Positions 27,022 to 36,727 of a stretch of DNA of 64,000 nt are shown one piece after another. Where the stretch lies: positions 1 through 64,000 of the forward strand of contig JADKHG010000005.1 in assembly GCA_016721875.1 (NCBI GenBank). The letters are read 5' to 3'. The stretch is from Sphingomonadales bacterium (lineage in GTDB: Bacteria > Pseudomonadota > Alphaproteobacteria > Sphingomonadales > Sphingomonadaceae). The notes under the pieces are model-generated. The model ran no database searches. It was not told the origin of the DNA and saw only the letters and a program-made list of their open reading frames with translations. Both the position numbers and the translations under genes were made by a program. Each line of letters opens with the position of its first letter. Position 1 is the first letter of the stretch.

Positions 27022-27576
27022 TTATTCAGACATCCCGAGCATTTTCAGCGCCGCAAGCTGTGATTGGGCGGTGAAGGCGATGTAGGCACCAAGATCCGCC
27101 GCAATTTCATCGGTCAATTTGTCACCCACTTCCGCAATCAGCATTTCGGTCGCCTGATTGAGGGCCGGGCTGTTCTCCGGATCATCGAGCAGCTGCCGCA
27201 AATCCTGTGGAGAGCGGTTTTCCAGCACCGCTTCGTATCGGACCGGATCAAGACCCTTTGCGGTCAGTCTGTCCCTCACGCCTATGCTCGAAACGATTGC
27301 GATATTGACCTCCGCAACAGGCAATATGTCGCTGTCATTCCAGCCATTTTTCTGCGCACAGAGCCCAATGGCTTCGGCAATTTTTGCGTTTTGATCGTCG
27401 GACAACGCACCGCTCGACGCCTGCAAAGCACTGGCCCAACTGTCCAGTTCGGTGTCACCGATCGTTTCCAGCGGACAAAGTGCCTGGTCCATTGTGACGG
27501 TAAAGGCCGACGCTGCCGAAGGCAGCATCGTGGTTGCCGCAGTGGCCAGCAATATGGCCGCAAAATTCCTTGTCAT
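27022..27576 (-). CDS. Small secreted protein related to the downstream two-domain protein
   Basis: A 184-residue exported protein starting MTRNFAAILLATAATTM with signal peptide ending ASAF. The domain reads CPLETIGDTELDSW..., then CAQKNGW, with the same spacing as both halves of the 25758-27011 protein. I infer paralogy from this pattern, not from an alignment score. The start at 27576 was chosen for its signal peptide and upstream AGGGGG; longer versions run into the fabG end. Function unknown. Confidence 0.68.
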   Translation of the reverse strand: MTRNFAAILLATAATTMLPSAASAFTVTMDQALCPLETIGDTELDSWASALQASSGALSDDQNAKIAEAIGLCAQKNGWNDSDILPVAEVNIAIVSSIGVRDRLTAKGLDPVRYEAVLENRSPQDLRQLLDDPENSPALNQATEMLIAEVGDKLTDEIAADLGAYIAFTAQSQLAALKMLGMSE

Positions 27577-27607
27577 GATACCCCCTGAAAATGCTTCATC
27601 TTCGATG

Positions 27608-28345
27608 TTACAACATCGCCATACCGCCATTAACATGCAATGTATGCCCGGTAACATAGCCTGCCTCGCGACTGGCAAGATAGGCGACGGCGGCACCGAT
27701 GTCGCTGCCTTCACCCATCCGTCCCATCGGGATGCGCGCGTTCAACGCCTCTTTCTGCGCGTCGGGCAGATCAGCGGTCATGGCGGTGGCGATGAAGCCG
27801 GGAGCGACGCAGTTGACTGTGACATTGCGGCTGGCAATTTCAGCGGCAAGCGCTTTGGACATGCCGACAAGGCCTGCCTTTGACGCCGCGTAATTCATTT
27901 GCCCCGGATTGCCGGTCGCGCCGACCACGCTGGTGATGGTGATGATGCGGCCAAAGCGCGCCTTCATCATCGGCTTGGTAGCCGCACGCATCAGGCGGAA
28001 GGCGGCTTCCAAGTTGATGCGAATGACCTCATCCCATTCCTCGTCTTTCATCCGCATGGCAAGGTTGTCACGGGTGACACCCGCATTGTTGACGAGGATG
28101 TCGATCTGACCCAGCTTTTCAAGCGCAGCCGGCACCAGCGCCTCGACGCTGCCCTTGTCGCCAAGGTTGCACGGCACTGCGACATGATCGCCTCCCAGCG
28201 ACGCACGGAACGCCTCAAGCTTTTCCACATTGCTACCCGAAACGGCAAGCCGCGCACCCTGCCCCGCAAGCGCATGGCAAATGGCACTGCCAATCCCTCC
28301 GGAAGCACCGGTAACGAGGGCCGTCATGCCTGTAAGGTCGAACAT
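27608..28345 (-). CDS. fabG: 3-oxoacyl-ACP reductase FabG
   Basis: A 245-residue short-chain dehydrogenase that performs the NADPH-dependent keto-reduction of fatty-acid synthesis. The Rossmann motif is TGASGGIG, with NNAG at mid-protein. The catalytic Ser-Tyr-Lys lie in ITSVVGATG and MNYAASKAG, and the C-terminus is GGMAML. The ATG at 28345 follows AAGGAG. The GxxExxY mini-element is inserted immediately upstream, so the original upstream spacing from the ech gene has been changed. Confidence 0.94.
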   Translation of the reverse strand: MFDLTGMTALVTGASGGIGSAICHALAGQGARLAVSGSNVEKLEAFRASLGGDHVAVPCNLGDKGSVEALVPAALEKLGQIDILVNNAGVTRDNLAMRMKDEEWDEVIRINLEAAFRLMRAATKPMMKARFGRIITITSVVGATGNPGQMNYAASKAGLVGMSKALAAEIASRNVTVNCVAPGFIATAMTADLPDAQKEALNARIPMGRMGEGSDIGAAVAYLASREAGYVTGHTLHVNGGMAML

Positions 28346-28362
28346 ATTATTCTCCTTTTTTG

Positions 28363-28805
28363 TTCGCGCAGAGACGCAGAGGCGCAGAGAGTCAATAGTC
28401 GTTGACCAAGCGCTTGATCCCCTCGACCAACGTGGCTCCACCAAAATTTATAAGCAGCCCGACGGGCTGCTTGAGTCAAACGCAAATAGGTTAAAAGCTG
28501 CTTCGCGTGAACAGGTGCAAGCTTTTCAATGGACTTGACCTCTACAATCAATTGATCAGACACAATGATATCTGCCCGAAATGCCCCGTCAAACCTGATT
28601 CCCTCAAACTCGATATCGATTGGCACCTGTCTGGCGACCTTGAAGCCAGCTTGCTCCAGCCTTGCCGCAAGCAAAGTCTCATAAACGCTTTCGAGCAAAC
28701 CAGGACCAAGCGCTTTGTGAAGTCTTATCGAAATATCGATTACTTCGCCCGATATTCTGTCAATCTCTCTCAAATTCCCTCCGCGTCTCTGCGTCTCTGC
28801 GCGAA
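28363..28805. mobile_element. GxxExxY mini-element bounded by 27 bp inverted repeats
   Basis: The left arm at 28363-28389 begins TTCGCGCAGAGACGCAGAG. The right arm at 28779-28805 is its inverse with 25 of 27 positions matching. The single gene between them fills almost all the space: its stop lies 2 bases from the left arm and its start 5 bases from the right arm. The unit sits four bases after the stop of the ech gene and 17 bases before fabG, so it appears inserted into the fab operon. No target duplication was recognised. Confidence 0.65.
28392..28773 (-). CDS. GxxExxY protein (PD-(D/E)XK-like nuclease family), one frameshift
   Basis: About 126 residues after repair. It has the family signature GPGLLESVYE, then RQVPIDIEF and the nuclease-like core FRADIIVSDQLIVEVKS (Asp, then Glu-x-Lys). 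The frame changes near 28470: TYLRLTQ should continue as PVGLLINFGGATLVEGIKRL, the normal C-terminus. The start is probably TTG 28773, because the right inverted repeat begins five bases upstream. The biological role of this widespread family is unknown. Confidence 0.8.
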
Positions 28806-28809
28806 AATT

Positions 28810-29604
28810 TCACTCTCCTGTGAAAACCGGTGAGCGTTTCTCGATAAACGCGTTGATCGCTTCATCATTGTCGGCGGTGTTGTGGACGAGCGCCTGCATC
28901 GCGGCGGACATTTCGAGGACGTTCTTCAGGTCCGCCATCTGCCCTTCGCGCAACAAGCGCTTGGTCATACGCACCGCGTGTGGCGGATTGGCGGCGATTT
29001 TGAGCGCGATTTCTTTCGCTTTGGCCAGCAGCGCTGAATCGGGGACAACGTGACTCACGAGGCCATAATCAAGCGCAGTCTTGGCGTCGAACATCTCGCC
29101 CGTCAGTGCAAGTTCGGTCGCGCGGCTGAAACCGACGATACGCGGCAGCAACCATGCCCCGCCATCGCCGGGGATGATGCCCAGTTTGACGAAACTTTCG
29201 GCGAATTTCGCGCTTTCACCCGCCACGCGCACGTCGCACATTGTCGCCAGATCAAGCCCCGCGCCAATGGCGTGGCCGTTGACTGCGGCGACCACCGGCA
29301 CCTCAAGCGCCTGAAACAACAAGGGCAAACGCTGGATGCCATATTTGTAATTGCGCCGTGTCTCGACCGGACTTGAGGAACGCAGGCCGCCGCTATCAGG
29401 GCGCATCTGCTTCAAATCGCCGCCCGCCGAAAACGCACTGCCCGCTCCAGTCAGTATGACACAACGCACCGAAATGTCGCGGTCCGCCGCTTCGAAAGCA
29501 TCGCTCAGCGCATCGACCATCGCGACATCGGAAATCGGGTTGCGCTTGTCGGGCAAGTTGAGGGTGATGGTCAGGATCGACCCGTCGCGGTCTTGTAACA
29601 ACAT
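28810..29604 (-). CDS. Enoyl-CoA hydratase/isomerase family protein
   Basis: A 264-residue crotonase-fold enzyme. The oxyanion-hole motifs are GAGSAFSAGGDLKQM and NGHAIGAGLDLATMCDVRVA, with the family tail EAINAFIEKRSPVF. It probably hydrates or isomerises an acyl-CoA in catabolism; the substrate cannot be told. It sits between fabD and fabG with a three-base gap to fabD, so it is part of the operon. Confidence 0.88.
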   Translation of the reverse strand: MLLQDRDGSILTITLNLPDKRNPISDVAMVDALSDAFEAADRDISVRCVILTGAGSAFSAGGDLKQMRPDSGGLRSSSPVETRRNYKYGIQRLPLLFQALEVPVVAAVNGHAIGAGLDLATMCDVRVAGESAKFAESFVKLGIIPGDGGAWLLPRIVGFSRATELALTGEMFDAKTALDYGLVSHVVPDSALLAKAKEIALKIAANPPHAVRMTKRLLREGQMADLKNVLEMSAAMQALVHNTADNDEAINAFIEKRSPVFTGE

Positions 29605-29607
29605 GGC

Positions 29608-30546
29608 TTATATCTCCTTCAAAACGGCTTCGATGTCGTCCATCGAAATGATGCTCGTCACCGCAACCTCATCGCCCGCGCTGCGCTTCACCATCGGGCC
29701 GAGCACTTTACCGCCAAATTCGAAGAAATGGGTCACACCCGCATCGCGCATCGCTATCGCACTCTCACGCCAGCGCACACGACCGGTGACCTGTTCGACT
29801 AGTAAGCGACGAATTTCGTCGGGCTCCGACACCGGCGCCGCAATCACATTGGCAAAGACCGGCACATAAGGCGCGCTGATTGTGGTCTGACCCAGTGCCT
29901 CCGCCATGCGGTCGGTGGCGGGCTGCATGAGAGGGCAGTGGAATGGAGCCGATACCGGCAAAGAAATGCCCCGCTTGATGCCATGATCCTTCACCATTTC
30001 GATCGCGCGCTCAATCGCACCCTTATGGCCGGAAATCACCACCTGTGTCGGGTCATTGTCATTGGCAACGGTGCAGGTTTCACCCTGCGCCGCCGCAGCC
30101 GCAAGCCCCTCCGCCTTATCGATATCAGCACCCAGCAAAGCCGCCATTGCGCCCTCTCCTACCGGCACAGCCGCCTGCATGGCTTGCCCACGCAGTTTGA
30201 GCAGTTTGGCTGTGGTTGCCAGATCAAATGCCCCTGCCGCACACAGAGCGCTATATTCGCCCAAGCTGTGCCCAGCGACAAAGCTCGCCTTTTCAGCCAG
30301 CGTCACACCGCCTTCCTTCTCCAGCACGCGTAAGGTCGCAATCGCGTTAGCCATGATTGCGGGCTGGGCATTTTCGGTCAGGGTCAGATCGCCTTCCGGC
30401 CCGTCACACATCAGCGCAAACAGCTTTTGCCCCAGCGCATCATCGACCTCCTGAAACACCTCGCGCGCTGCAGCACTCGCCTCGGCCAATGCCTTGCCCA
30501 TGCCGACAGCCTGGCTGCCCTGCCCCGGAAAGATGAATGCGCGCAT
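29608..30546 (-). CDS. fabD: Malonyl-CoA:ACP transacylase FabD
   Basis: A 312-residue enzyme that loads malonyl groups onto ACP. Motifs are FIFPGQGSQAVGMG, the nucleophile elbow GHSLGEYSA, the malonyl-binding VISGHKGAIERAI, and SAPFHCPLM with the catalytic His. ATG 30546 was chosen because it begins MRAFIFPGQG; the longer upstream frame is non-coding. Confidence 0.95.
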   Translation of the reverse strand: MRAFIFPGQGSQAVGMGKALAEASAAAREVFQEVDDALGQKLFALMCDGPEGDLTLTENAQPAIMANAIATLRVLEKEGGVTLAEKASFVAGHSLGEYSALCAAGAFDLATTAKLLKLRGQAMQAAVPVGEGAMAALLGADIDKAEGLAAAAAQGETCTVANDNDPTQVVISGHKGAIERAIEMVKDHGIKRGISLPVSAPFHCPLMQPATDRMAEALGQTTISAPYVPVFANVIAAPVSEPDEIRRLLVEQVTGRVRWRESAIAMRDAGVTHFFEFGGKVLGPMVKRSAGDEVAVTSIISMDDIEAVLKEI

Positions 30547-30562
30547 AGTTACTCCCGTAAGT

Positions 30563-31382
30563 TCAACCAAAGGCACCAAAAGGCACCACTTTGTTATCGC
30601 TGTCGTGGCCAATATCGGCGCGGCCCAAATAGGCAATGCCATATTTGTCGCACCAGCGCTGTGCGATTTCCTCTGCACTCTCGCCAAAGGGGCGGTCGTT
30701 TTCGGGAATGTCGCTGACCCGGCCCAGCCGCAGCCCTGCCAGTCGGGCATTTTTCAGATGTTCGGCGACGTGGAAGAAGGCGCGGTCAAAAGCGTAGAGA
30801 TATTCGCTGACTTCTTCGACCATCAGAACATGGCCTTTCAGGTCAGGCATTAAGGGAGTGCCGACCATCATGGCGAGTGTCATCAGGTTGAAAGCGGCAT
30901 ATTGATTGCCGCGTTCGACATGGGATTCCAATGTCTTGGGGTCAGCTTTTATGAGCCAGTCGAGCGCGCGCTTAACTGCTGCTTCTCCACCCTCACGCCT
31001 GATGTCAGCGACCATCGGGCCATGCACCGCCAGCCAATTCCGGCCTTATACAAAGTCCGAGCAAATTGCCCTGGTCACTGTAGCCGAGATAGGTTTTGCG
31101 GCGGGCGGGGGCCTTCAATCGCTTCACGGCATCTTCGGCGATCCGGCAGGCGCCATAGCCACCGCGTGCGAACCAGATCGCGTCGATCCCCGGATCATTC
31201 GCCAGAGCGACAAAGGCATTTAGGCGTTGCTGATCGGTTCCTGCAAAATGTCCGGCCTCGAGGAAGCATTGATCGTGAAATACCAGTTCTGCCTTCGGGT
31301 GTGTCTGTGCAGCAAGTGCAATCACGTGGCCCGCATCATCGCGGGTAAAGGCCGCGGCAGGTGCGCAAATTCCGATTTTCAT
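30563..31382 (-). CDS. Muramoyltetrapeptide LD-carboxypeptidase (S66 family), one frameshift
   Basis: About 273 residues. LD-carboxypeptidases trim the terminal D-Ala from murein tetrapeptides during recycling. The N-terminal frame shows MKIGICAPAAAF, FARGGYGACRI and the nucleophile region YLGYSDQGNLLGL. The frame shifts near 31040-31060. The second frame shows GPMVADIRREGGE, the fold-typical metal-free C-domain GHVLMVEEVSEYLYAFDR, and ends GIAYLGRADIGHDSDN. It is divergent from mpl, another murein-recycling gene, 47 bases away. Confidence 0.85.
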
Positions 31383-31429
31383 GTGCCGCTCCCATTGCCA
31401 AAGCCGAGCTTGGGCAATAGCGGGGCGAG

Positions 31430-32832
31430 ATGGCAAAAAACAAATCCTATTTCTTTTGCGGCATCGGCGGATCAGGAATGCTGCCGCTCGCCAATATCGT
31501 GCGCGACGGCGGTGCGCAGGTTGCGGGGTCCGATCGCGCCTTGGATCAAGGGCGGCTCGCGCCAAAATTCGAGTGGCTCAAATCGCTGGGTATCGACATA
31601 TTCGCGCAAGATGGCAGCGGCCTGACCAGCGGCGACCAGATTTTGATTGCTTCAGCTGCGGTCGAAGACAGCGTCCCCGATGTTGCCAAGGCGAAGGAAC
31701 TGGGCTGTGCGCGAATGACGCGTGCCGAACTACTCGCCGAACTGTTCAACGCCAGCACGCGCTCGGTTGCCGTAGGTGGAACCAGCGGCAAATCTACCGT
31801 CACGGGCATGATCGGTTGGATATTGACCGATGCCGGACTCGATCCCACAATCATGAATGGCGGAGTGAGGAAGAATTTCGTCTCCGCCGACACGCCTTTT
31901 GCCAGCGCGCGCGTGGGTCATGGAGACGTGTTTGTCAGCGAAGTGGATGAAAGCGATGGCTCCATTGCGTTGTTTCAGCCCGAAATCGCGGTGCTCAACA
32001 ATATCAGCCTCGACCACAAATCGCTTGATGAACTGCGTGCATTGTTTGGTGATTTTACCCGCAAAGCAAAACATGCAATCTGGAATGCGGATGATATCGA
32101 AAGCGTAGCTTTGCTTGCGCCAATGGCATTGCCTGACGCCGTGAGCTTCGGTTTCACTGATCGCGCCGATGTGCGTGCAGTCGATGTCGTCGAAATGCCG
32201 CTCGGCAGCCATTTCACGCTGTTGGTAAAGGACGAGCGGTTGCCGGTTACGCTGCAGGTACCGGGGCGGCACAATATCTCCAACGCTCTGGCCGCAATTG
32301 CCGCCGCACAAGCGCTGGGTGTGCCGATGGCGCAGGCGATCCACGGAATTGAGCGTTTCGCCGGGCTCGCCCGCCGCTTTGACATTGTGGGGATTGCCGG
32401 TGGTATCACCGTGATCGACGATTTTGGCCACAACCCGGACAAAACCGCCGCGACTCTAGCGACGCTCAAGGCCTTTCCGGGACGGATCATCGCCTTTTCC
32501 AGCCGCATGGCTATGGCCCGATCCGGGTGATGGGCAATGAACTCGCCGCCGTCTTTGCCAAGCATCTCAACCGCGACGATCATCTGATCCTGTGCGATCC
32601 GGTCTATTTCGGCGGCACCGTTGACCGGCGGTTGGGCAGCCAGACGATCACCGATGCCGTGGCGGCCGCCGGACGGCAGGCCGAATATATCCCGACGCGC
32701 GAAGATTGCGGCAATCGCATTGTCGGATTGGCCGAACCCGGTGACCGCATCGTCATTATGGGCGCGCGTGATGATACGTTGAGTGGTTTTGCCGCAGACG
32801 TGCTGGCAAGACTGGTGAAGGCGAGCGTGTAA
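31430..32832 (+). CDS. mpl: UDP-N-acetylmuramate:tripeptide ligase Mpl, one frameshift
   Basis: A Mur ligase of about 467 residues that joins recycled tripeptide to UDP-MurNAc. Motifs are CGIGGSGMLPLA, the P-loop GGTSGKSTVTGMI, EVDESDGSIA and PGRHNISNALAAIA. The frame breaks near 32505: the tract GCCTTTTCC needs one more T to read AFFQPHGYGPIRVMG, and the remainder (to 32832) is in the new frame. A one-base homopolymer deletion in a housekeeping gene points to sequencing error. Confidence 0.9.
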
Positions 32833-32882
32833 AACCGGCCTTGTGACTTGCGGCGGTCACATAGCTTTGCCATGATCGGCGC

Positions 32883-34635
32883 ATGATCCAGAAATTCTTG
32901 CTTCCGCTCGCCATTTTGACCCTGACGGGTTGTGCAACCAGCCAGATGTCACGCGACATCGCAGCAGAACCTGTCAATGTCCGGGTAATCGGATTGAACG
33001 ACTTCCACGGCAATCTCGATCCACCCAAACAGTCCGCTGAAGCTATCAACGCCAAGGGAGAGAGAGTCTGGTTGCCTTCGGGGGGCGTTGCTTATCTTGG
33101 CTCTGCCATCGACTCTCTGCGCGCCGACGCGCCTAACAATGTCGTGGTTGCCGCAGGCGATTTGATCGGTGCCTCGCCGCTCTCCTCGTCGCTGTTCCTC
33201 GATGAACCTTCGATCATCGCGCTGAACATGATCGGGCTAGAGTTTAACGCACTGGGCAATCATGAATTTGATCGCGGCATCGCCGAGTTGAAACGCATTC
33301 AGTCGGGTGGTTGCGAAAAACACACACTTGCCGTTCCCTGTCGCATCGATAATCCTTTTCCGGGTGCCAAGTTTAAGCAATTGGCCGCCAATACCATTAC
33401 CGAGAATGGCAGCACGCTGTTTCCTGGCACCGCGTTAAAAAGTTTCGGAACCGGAAAATCGAAAGTCACCATCGGCTTTATCGGGATGACGTTGAAGGGC
33501 ACTTCGAATCTTGTGTCCGCAGGGCGGATCGCCGGAATAAAATTTGCGACCGAAATCGATACCGCCAACGCATTGGTGCCTAAGCTGAAAGCGGCTGGAG
33601 CCGACGCTATCATCGTGCTGATCCATGAAGGGCTGTTTACCAAGACAAGCCAGCGACCCTCAATGCACTGGTGTTTCGGGCGATTTGATGCCTATTGTTG
33701 ATGGCCTGGATCCTGCAGTCGATGTGGTAATTTCTGGCCACACCCATTGGGCCTATACCTGCGATTACGCGAATATTAATCCTGCCCGCCCGGTCTTAGT
33801 AACAAGTGCAGGTGTGCGCGGCCAATATGTGTCGGCGATTGATCTGAAAATCGATCCCGTTGCAAACAAGGTCGTCGCAAAATCAGCCCGCAATGTTGTG
33901 GTGCAAAGCGAAGCCTATACCCGCGCACGCGGAACCGTTGCGATAAACACCGAGTTTCCGGTTTTTCTCCGCGCGCAGATCTGGCCGAATTGGCCAAGCG
34001 TTATGCCGATGCTGCGAAAAAGAGGAATCACGCATCATCGGCACTTTGGCTGGACCAGCGACACGAGACAATAACGCAGCGGGTGAAAGTGTGCTGGGCA
34101 ATCTGATTGCGGACGCGCAGTTGGCGGCAACCAAAGACCCCGCAATGGGTGGGGCGCAAATCGCGTTTATGAACCCCGACGGATTGCGCGCTGATGTCAA
34201 TCCCAATCCCGATGGTAGCGTTACATTTGGTTCGGTATTCGCCGCCCAGCCCTTTTCCAATCAACTCGTTGTCAAAGCTTTACCGGGCAACAACTGCGTG
34301 CTGTTCTGGAACAGCAGTTCATAAACGCAAATTGGACAAGGGTGCTGTCGCCTTCGGAAGGATCTCGTTTTTCCTATGATATGAACCTGCCAGTCGGGCA
34401 GCGCATTTTGGCAATGTCGCTTAACGGTGTCCCGATCCGTGACGATCAGAAATACCGCGTTGCAATCAGCGATTTCCTTTCCACCGGCGGTGATCTGTTC
34501 TCGGTCTTCGTCAGTGGAACCGATGCCGCCATTGGTCCGCAAGATATTGACGCAATGATCGCCTGGCTGTCACGCGGCGGGTTGACGGCTTTGCCGAAGC
34601 TGGATCGGGTGGAAAACAGGACGGCGACCCAATAG
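32883..34635 (+). pseudogene. 5'-nucleotidase/UshA-type metallophosphatase lipoprotein, several frameshifts
   Basis: A calcineurin-like phosphoesterase of about 585 residues spread over four frames. A lipoprotein signal ends LTGCATS. Metal motifs are GLNDFHGNLD, AAGDLIGASP and GNHEFDRG, then after the first break GHTHWAY. The 5'-nucleotidase C-terminal domain follows in two more frames (GNLIADAQLAA, NPDGLRADV, then YRVAISDFLSTGGD). Breaks fall near 33655, 33965-34040 and 34320. Four lesions in one gene exceed the local error rate elsewhere, so genuine decay is possible. Confidence 0.82.
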
Positions 34636-34759
34636 CCAAACCCCTTGCATTCCCGCACGTTCCCGCCTAATGGCGCCGCTCCCTTAGGGGAAAGATGAAA
34701 GCCGGAGGGGCGTATGCATGGTGCTGCGTCAGCGATCGGTAGGAACAAGGAAAACGCCC

Positions 34760-35194
34760 ATGCCGTTGTACGAGCATGTTTTTTTAGCGCGTCAAGACCT
34801 GTCACAGGCACAGGTTGATGCGCTGGCTGAAAACGCCACCAAGATCATCGAAGAGAATCAGGGCAAAGTCGTAAAGACCGAAACCTGGGGCCTGCGCTCG
34901 CTCGCCTACAAGATCAAAAAGAACCGCAAGGCACATTTCGTGATGCTTGATGTGGACGCGCCCGCGCCCGCTCTCCACGAACTGGAACGCCAGACCCGCG
35001 TCAACGAAGACGTGATCCGGTTCATGACCATCCGCGTCGAAGACCATGAAAAAGGTCCGTCAGTGATGATGCGCAAGCAGGAACGCACCGAACGCGGCGG
35101 TTTTGGGGATCGTCCCGACCGTGGCCACCGCGGTGACCGTCCCGACCGTGGTGATCGCCCAGAGCGCGCTCCCCGTGCACAAGAGGAGATATAA
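34760..35194 (+). CDS. rpsF: 30S ribosomal protein S6
   Basis: A 144-residue ribosomal protein. The core MPLYEHVFLARQD, TETWGLRSLAYKIKKNRKAH and FMTIRVEDH is S6-typical. The tail (about residues 112-144) is a basic-acidic repeat of GDRPDRG units, longer than the E. coli tail. It starts a three-gene ribosomal operon. ATG 34760 follows AGGAACAAGG. Confidence 0.96.
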   Translation: MPLYEHVFLARQDLSQAQVDALAENATKIIEENQGKVVKTETWGLRSLAYKIKKNRKAHFVMLDVDAPAPALHELERQTRVNEDVIRFMTIRVEDHEKGPSVMMRKQERTERGGFGDRPDRGHRGDRPDRGDRPERAPRAQEEI

Positions 35195-35197
35195 GCC

Positions 35198-35422
35198 ATG
35201 GCACGTCCGTTTTTCCGTCGTCGCAAATCCTGCCCCTTTTCCGGCAAGGATGCCCCGCGCATTGACTATAAAGACACACGTCTGCTTCAGGGTTATATCT
35301 CTGAACGCGGCAAGATCGTCCCGTCGCGTATCACCGCCGTTTCGGGCAAGAAGCAGCGCGAACTCAGCCAAGCCATCAAGCGCGCACGCCATCTCGGCCT
35401 GCTGCCCTATGTCGTGAAGTAA
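35198..35422 (+). CDS. rpsR: 30S ribosomal protein S18
   Basis: A 74-residue ribosomal protein with PFFRRRKSCPFSG, LLQGYISERGKIVPSRIT and the C-terminal QAIKRARHLGLLPYV. It pairs with S6 on the 30S platform. The start lies three bases after the rpsF stop region, as in the usual rpsF-rpsR-rplI order. Confidence 0.97.
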   Translation: MARPFFRRRKSCPFSGKDAPRIDYKDTRLLQGYISERGKIVPSRITAVSGKKQRELSQAIKRARHLGLLPYVVK

Positions 35423-35434
35423 GGAGAAACCACC

Positions 35435-36115
35435 ATGGAAATCATCCTGCTTGAACGCGTGGAAAAGCTGGGCGCCATTGGCGACGTCGTAACCGTCAAA
35501 GACGGCTATGCCCGCAACTTCCTGCTTCCCAACAAGAAAGCGCTTCGTGCCAACGAAGCCAACCGCAAGGTCTTTGAAGCCAACCGTGCGAAGATCGAAG
35601 CCGACAACGCTTCGCGTCGCACCGACGCCCAGGGCCACGCCACCAATGTCGAAGGCAAGCAGATCATCCTGATCCGTGCAGCCTCGAACACCGGCCAGTT
35701 GTATGGTTCGGTTTCGGTCAAGGACATTGTCGACGGCCTGAATGCCCAGGACGCCAAGGTGTCAAAGGCAATGATCATTCTCGAACGCCCGATCAAAACG
35801 CTCGGCGTGTTCGACGTGAAGGTTGTTTTGCACCCCGAAGTGTCGGTGATCATCACCGTAAACGTCGCCCGTTCGGACGACGAAGCCGAACTGCAGAAGG
35901 ACGGCGTCAACGTCATCGAACAGATGTTTGAAGACGAACAGGCCGAAGTCGCAGCCCAAGCCATCGAAATGGCCGAAGCCCGCGAAGCTGCTGCTGACGA
36001 AGCCGACGAAGCCGACGCCGCGCGCATCGAAAAGCTCAAGGCTGAACAGGCTGCTGCCAAGGCTGCCGAAGCCGAAGGTGCTGGCCTGTCTGCCGAAGGC
36101 GGCGACGAAGCCTGA
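35435..36115 (+). CDS. rplI: 50S ribosomal protein L9 with a long Glu/Ala tail
   Basis: A 226-residue L9. The N-terminal domain EIILLERVEKLGAIGDVVTV and GYARNFLLPNKKAL and the C-terminal domain IILERPIKTLGVFDVKVVLH are standard and end near residue 150. The remaining 75 residues are Ala/Glu/Asp-rich coiled coil (AIEMAEAREAAADEADEAD), making the protein half as long again as E. coli L9. It ends the operon before a strong hairpin. Confidence 0.95.
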   Translation: MEIILLERVEKLGAIGDVVTVKDGYARNFLLPNKKALRANEANRKVFEANRAKIEADNASRRTDAQGHATNVEGKQIILIRAASNTGQLYGSVSVKDIVDGLNAQDAKVSKAMIILERPIKTLGVFDVKVVLHPEVSVIITVNVARSDDEAELQKDGVNVIEQMFEDEQAEVAAQAIEMAEAREAAADEADEADAARIEKLKAEQAAAKAAEAEGAGLSAEGGDEA

Positions 36116-36135
36116 TCGCTTCTTCAAAACCAAAT

Positions 36136-36173
36136 AAAAGCCGTCCTGTCGATAGACTGGGGCGGCTTTTTCT
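36136..36173 (+). terminator. Intrinsic terminator after rplI
   Basis: AAAAGCCGTCC pairs with GGGCGGCTTTT (one G.T wobble), with a 12-base loop, followed by TTTTTC. It lies 20 bases after the rplI stop and should end the ribosomal operon. Confidence 0.85.
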
Positions 36174-36201
36174 ATTTGGGCGGCGTAACGCGGACCGCAC
36201 A

Positions 36202-36603
36202 TTATTTGAATTCAACCAGATCCCAAAAATTGCCATAGAGATCGGCGAAGACCGCGACCTTGCCATAAGGCTGCTCTGCGGGTGGGCGGACCCATTCGAC
36301 ACCTGCGACGGTAAAGGCAGCGTAATCGCGGTCGAAATCATCGGTCGCCAGAAACAGGAATACGCGGCCTCCTGCCTGATTGCCAATAAAGGCTTCCTGC
36401 TCGGGTTTTGACGCACGCGCGAGGAGGATAGTGGTTGCCGCTTCTGGCGCGCCCGGCGGGCTGACCAGTACCCAGCGTTTGTCCTGCTCTGCCTGATATT
36501 CGTCGGCAACCAGCGTGAAGCCCAATTTGCCAACATAAAAGGCAATAGCCTCGTCATAGTCTCGAACGACAAGTGCAATATGAGCGATACGCGACATAGG
36601 CAT
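36202..36603 (-). CDS. VOC superfamily (glyoxalase-like) protein
   Basis: A 133-residue protein with paired beta-alpha-beta-beta-beta units: RIAHIALVVRDYDEAIAFYV, GRVFLFLATDDFDRDYAAF and AVFADLYGNFWDLVEF. Metal ligands are likely His8 and the C-terminal Glu. The reaction (lyase, dioxygenase or resistance) cannot be set. An internal ATG at 36597 (MSRIAH) is the likelier start. Confidence 0.82.
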   Translation of the reverse strand: MPMSRIAHIALVVRDYDEAIAFYVGKLGFTLVADEYQAEQDKRWVLVSPPGAPEAATTILLARASKPEQEAFIGNQAGGRVFLFLATDDFDRDYAAFTVAGVEWVRPPAEQPYGKVAVFADLYGNFWDLVEFK

Positions 36604-36652
36604 AGTTTGAACCTTCCGGCGATTTGGTCAAGTACCGGTACACATCCCTCGC

Positions 36653-36680
36653 TTGACAGAATCAGTGTCATAATACACTA
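36653..36680 (+). promoter_or_regulatory. Promoter with overlapping dyad upstream of the 36728 gene
   Basis: TTGACA at 36653-36658 and TACACT at 36675-36680 form a 16-base-spaced sigma-70-like pair. AGTGT-CATAAT-ACACT (36665-36680) is a dyad over the -10, so a TetR-like repressor could bind. The ATG lies 47 bases downstream. Confidence 0.5.
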
Positions 36681-36727
36681 ATACACATTGTATAGCGCAA
36701 AGTTCATCCCGAAAGCGAGAATACCCC

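Noticed and set aside
28363..28389. The 27 bp repeats around the GxxExxY gene as CRISPR-like direct repeats
   Set aside because: Only two copies exist, and they are inverted.
30544..30750. Extended N-terminus for fabD
   Set aside because: The extra 68 residues have no FabD similarity; the conserved start is MRAFIFPGQG.
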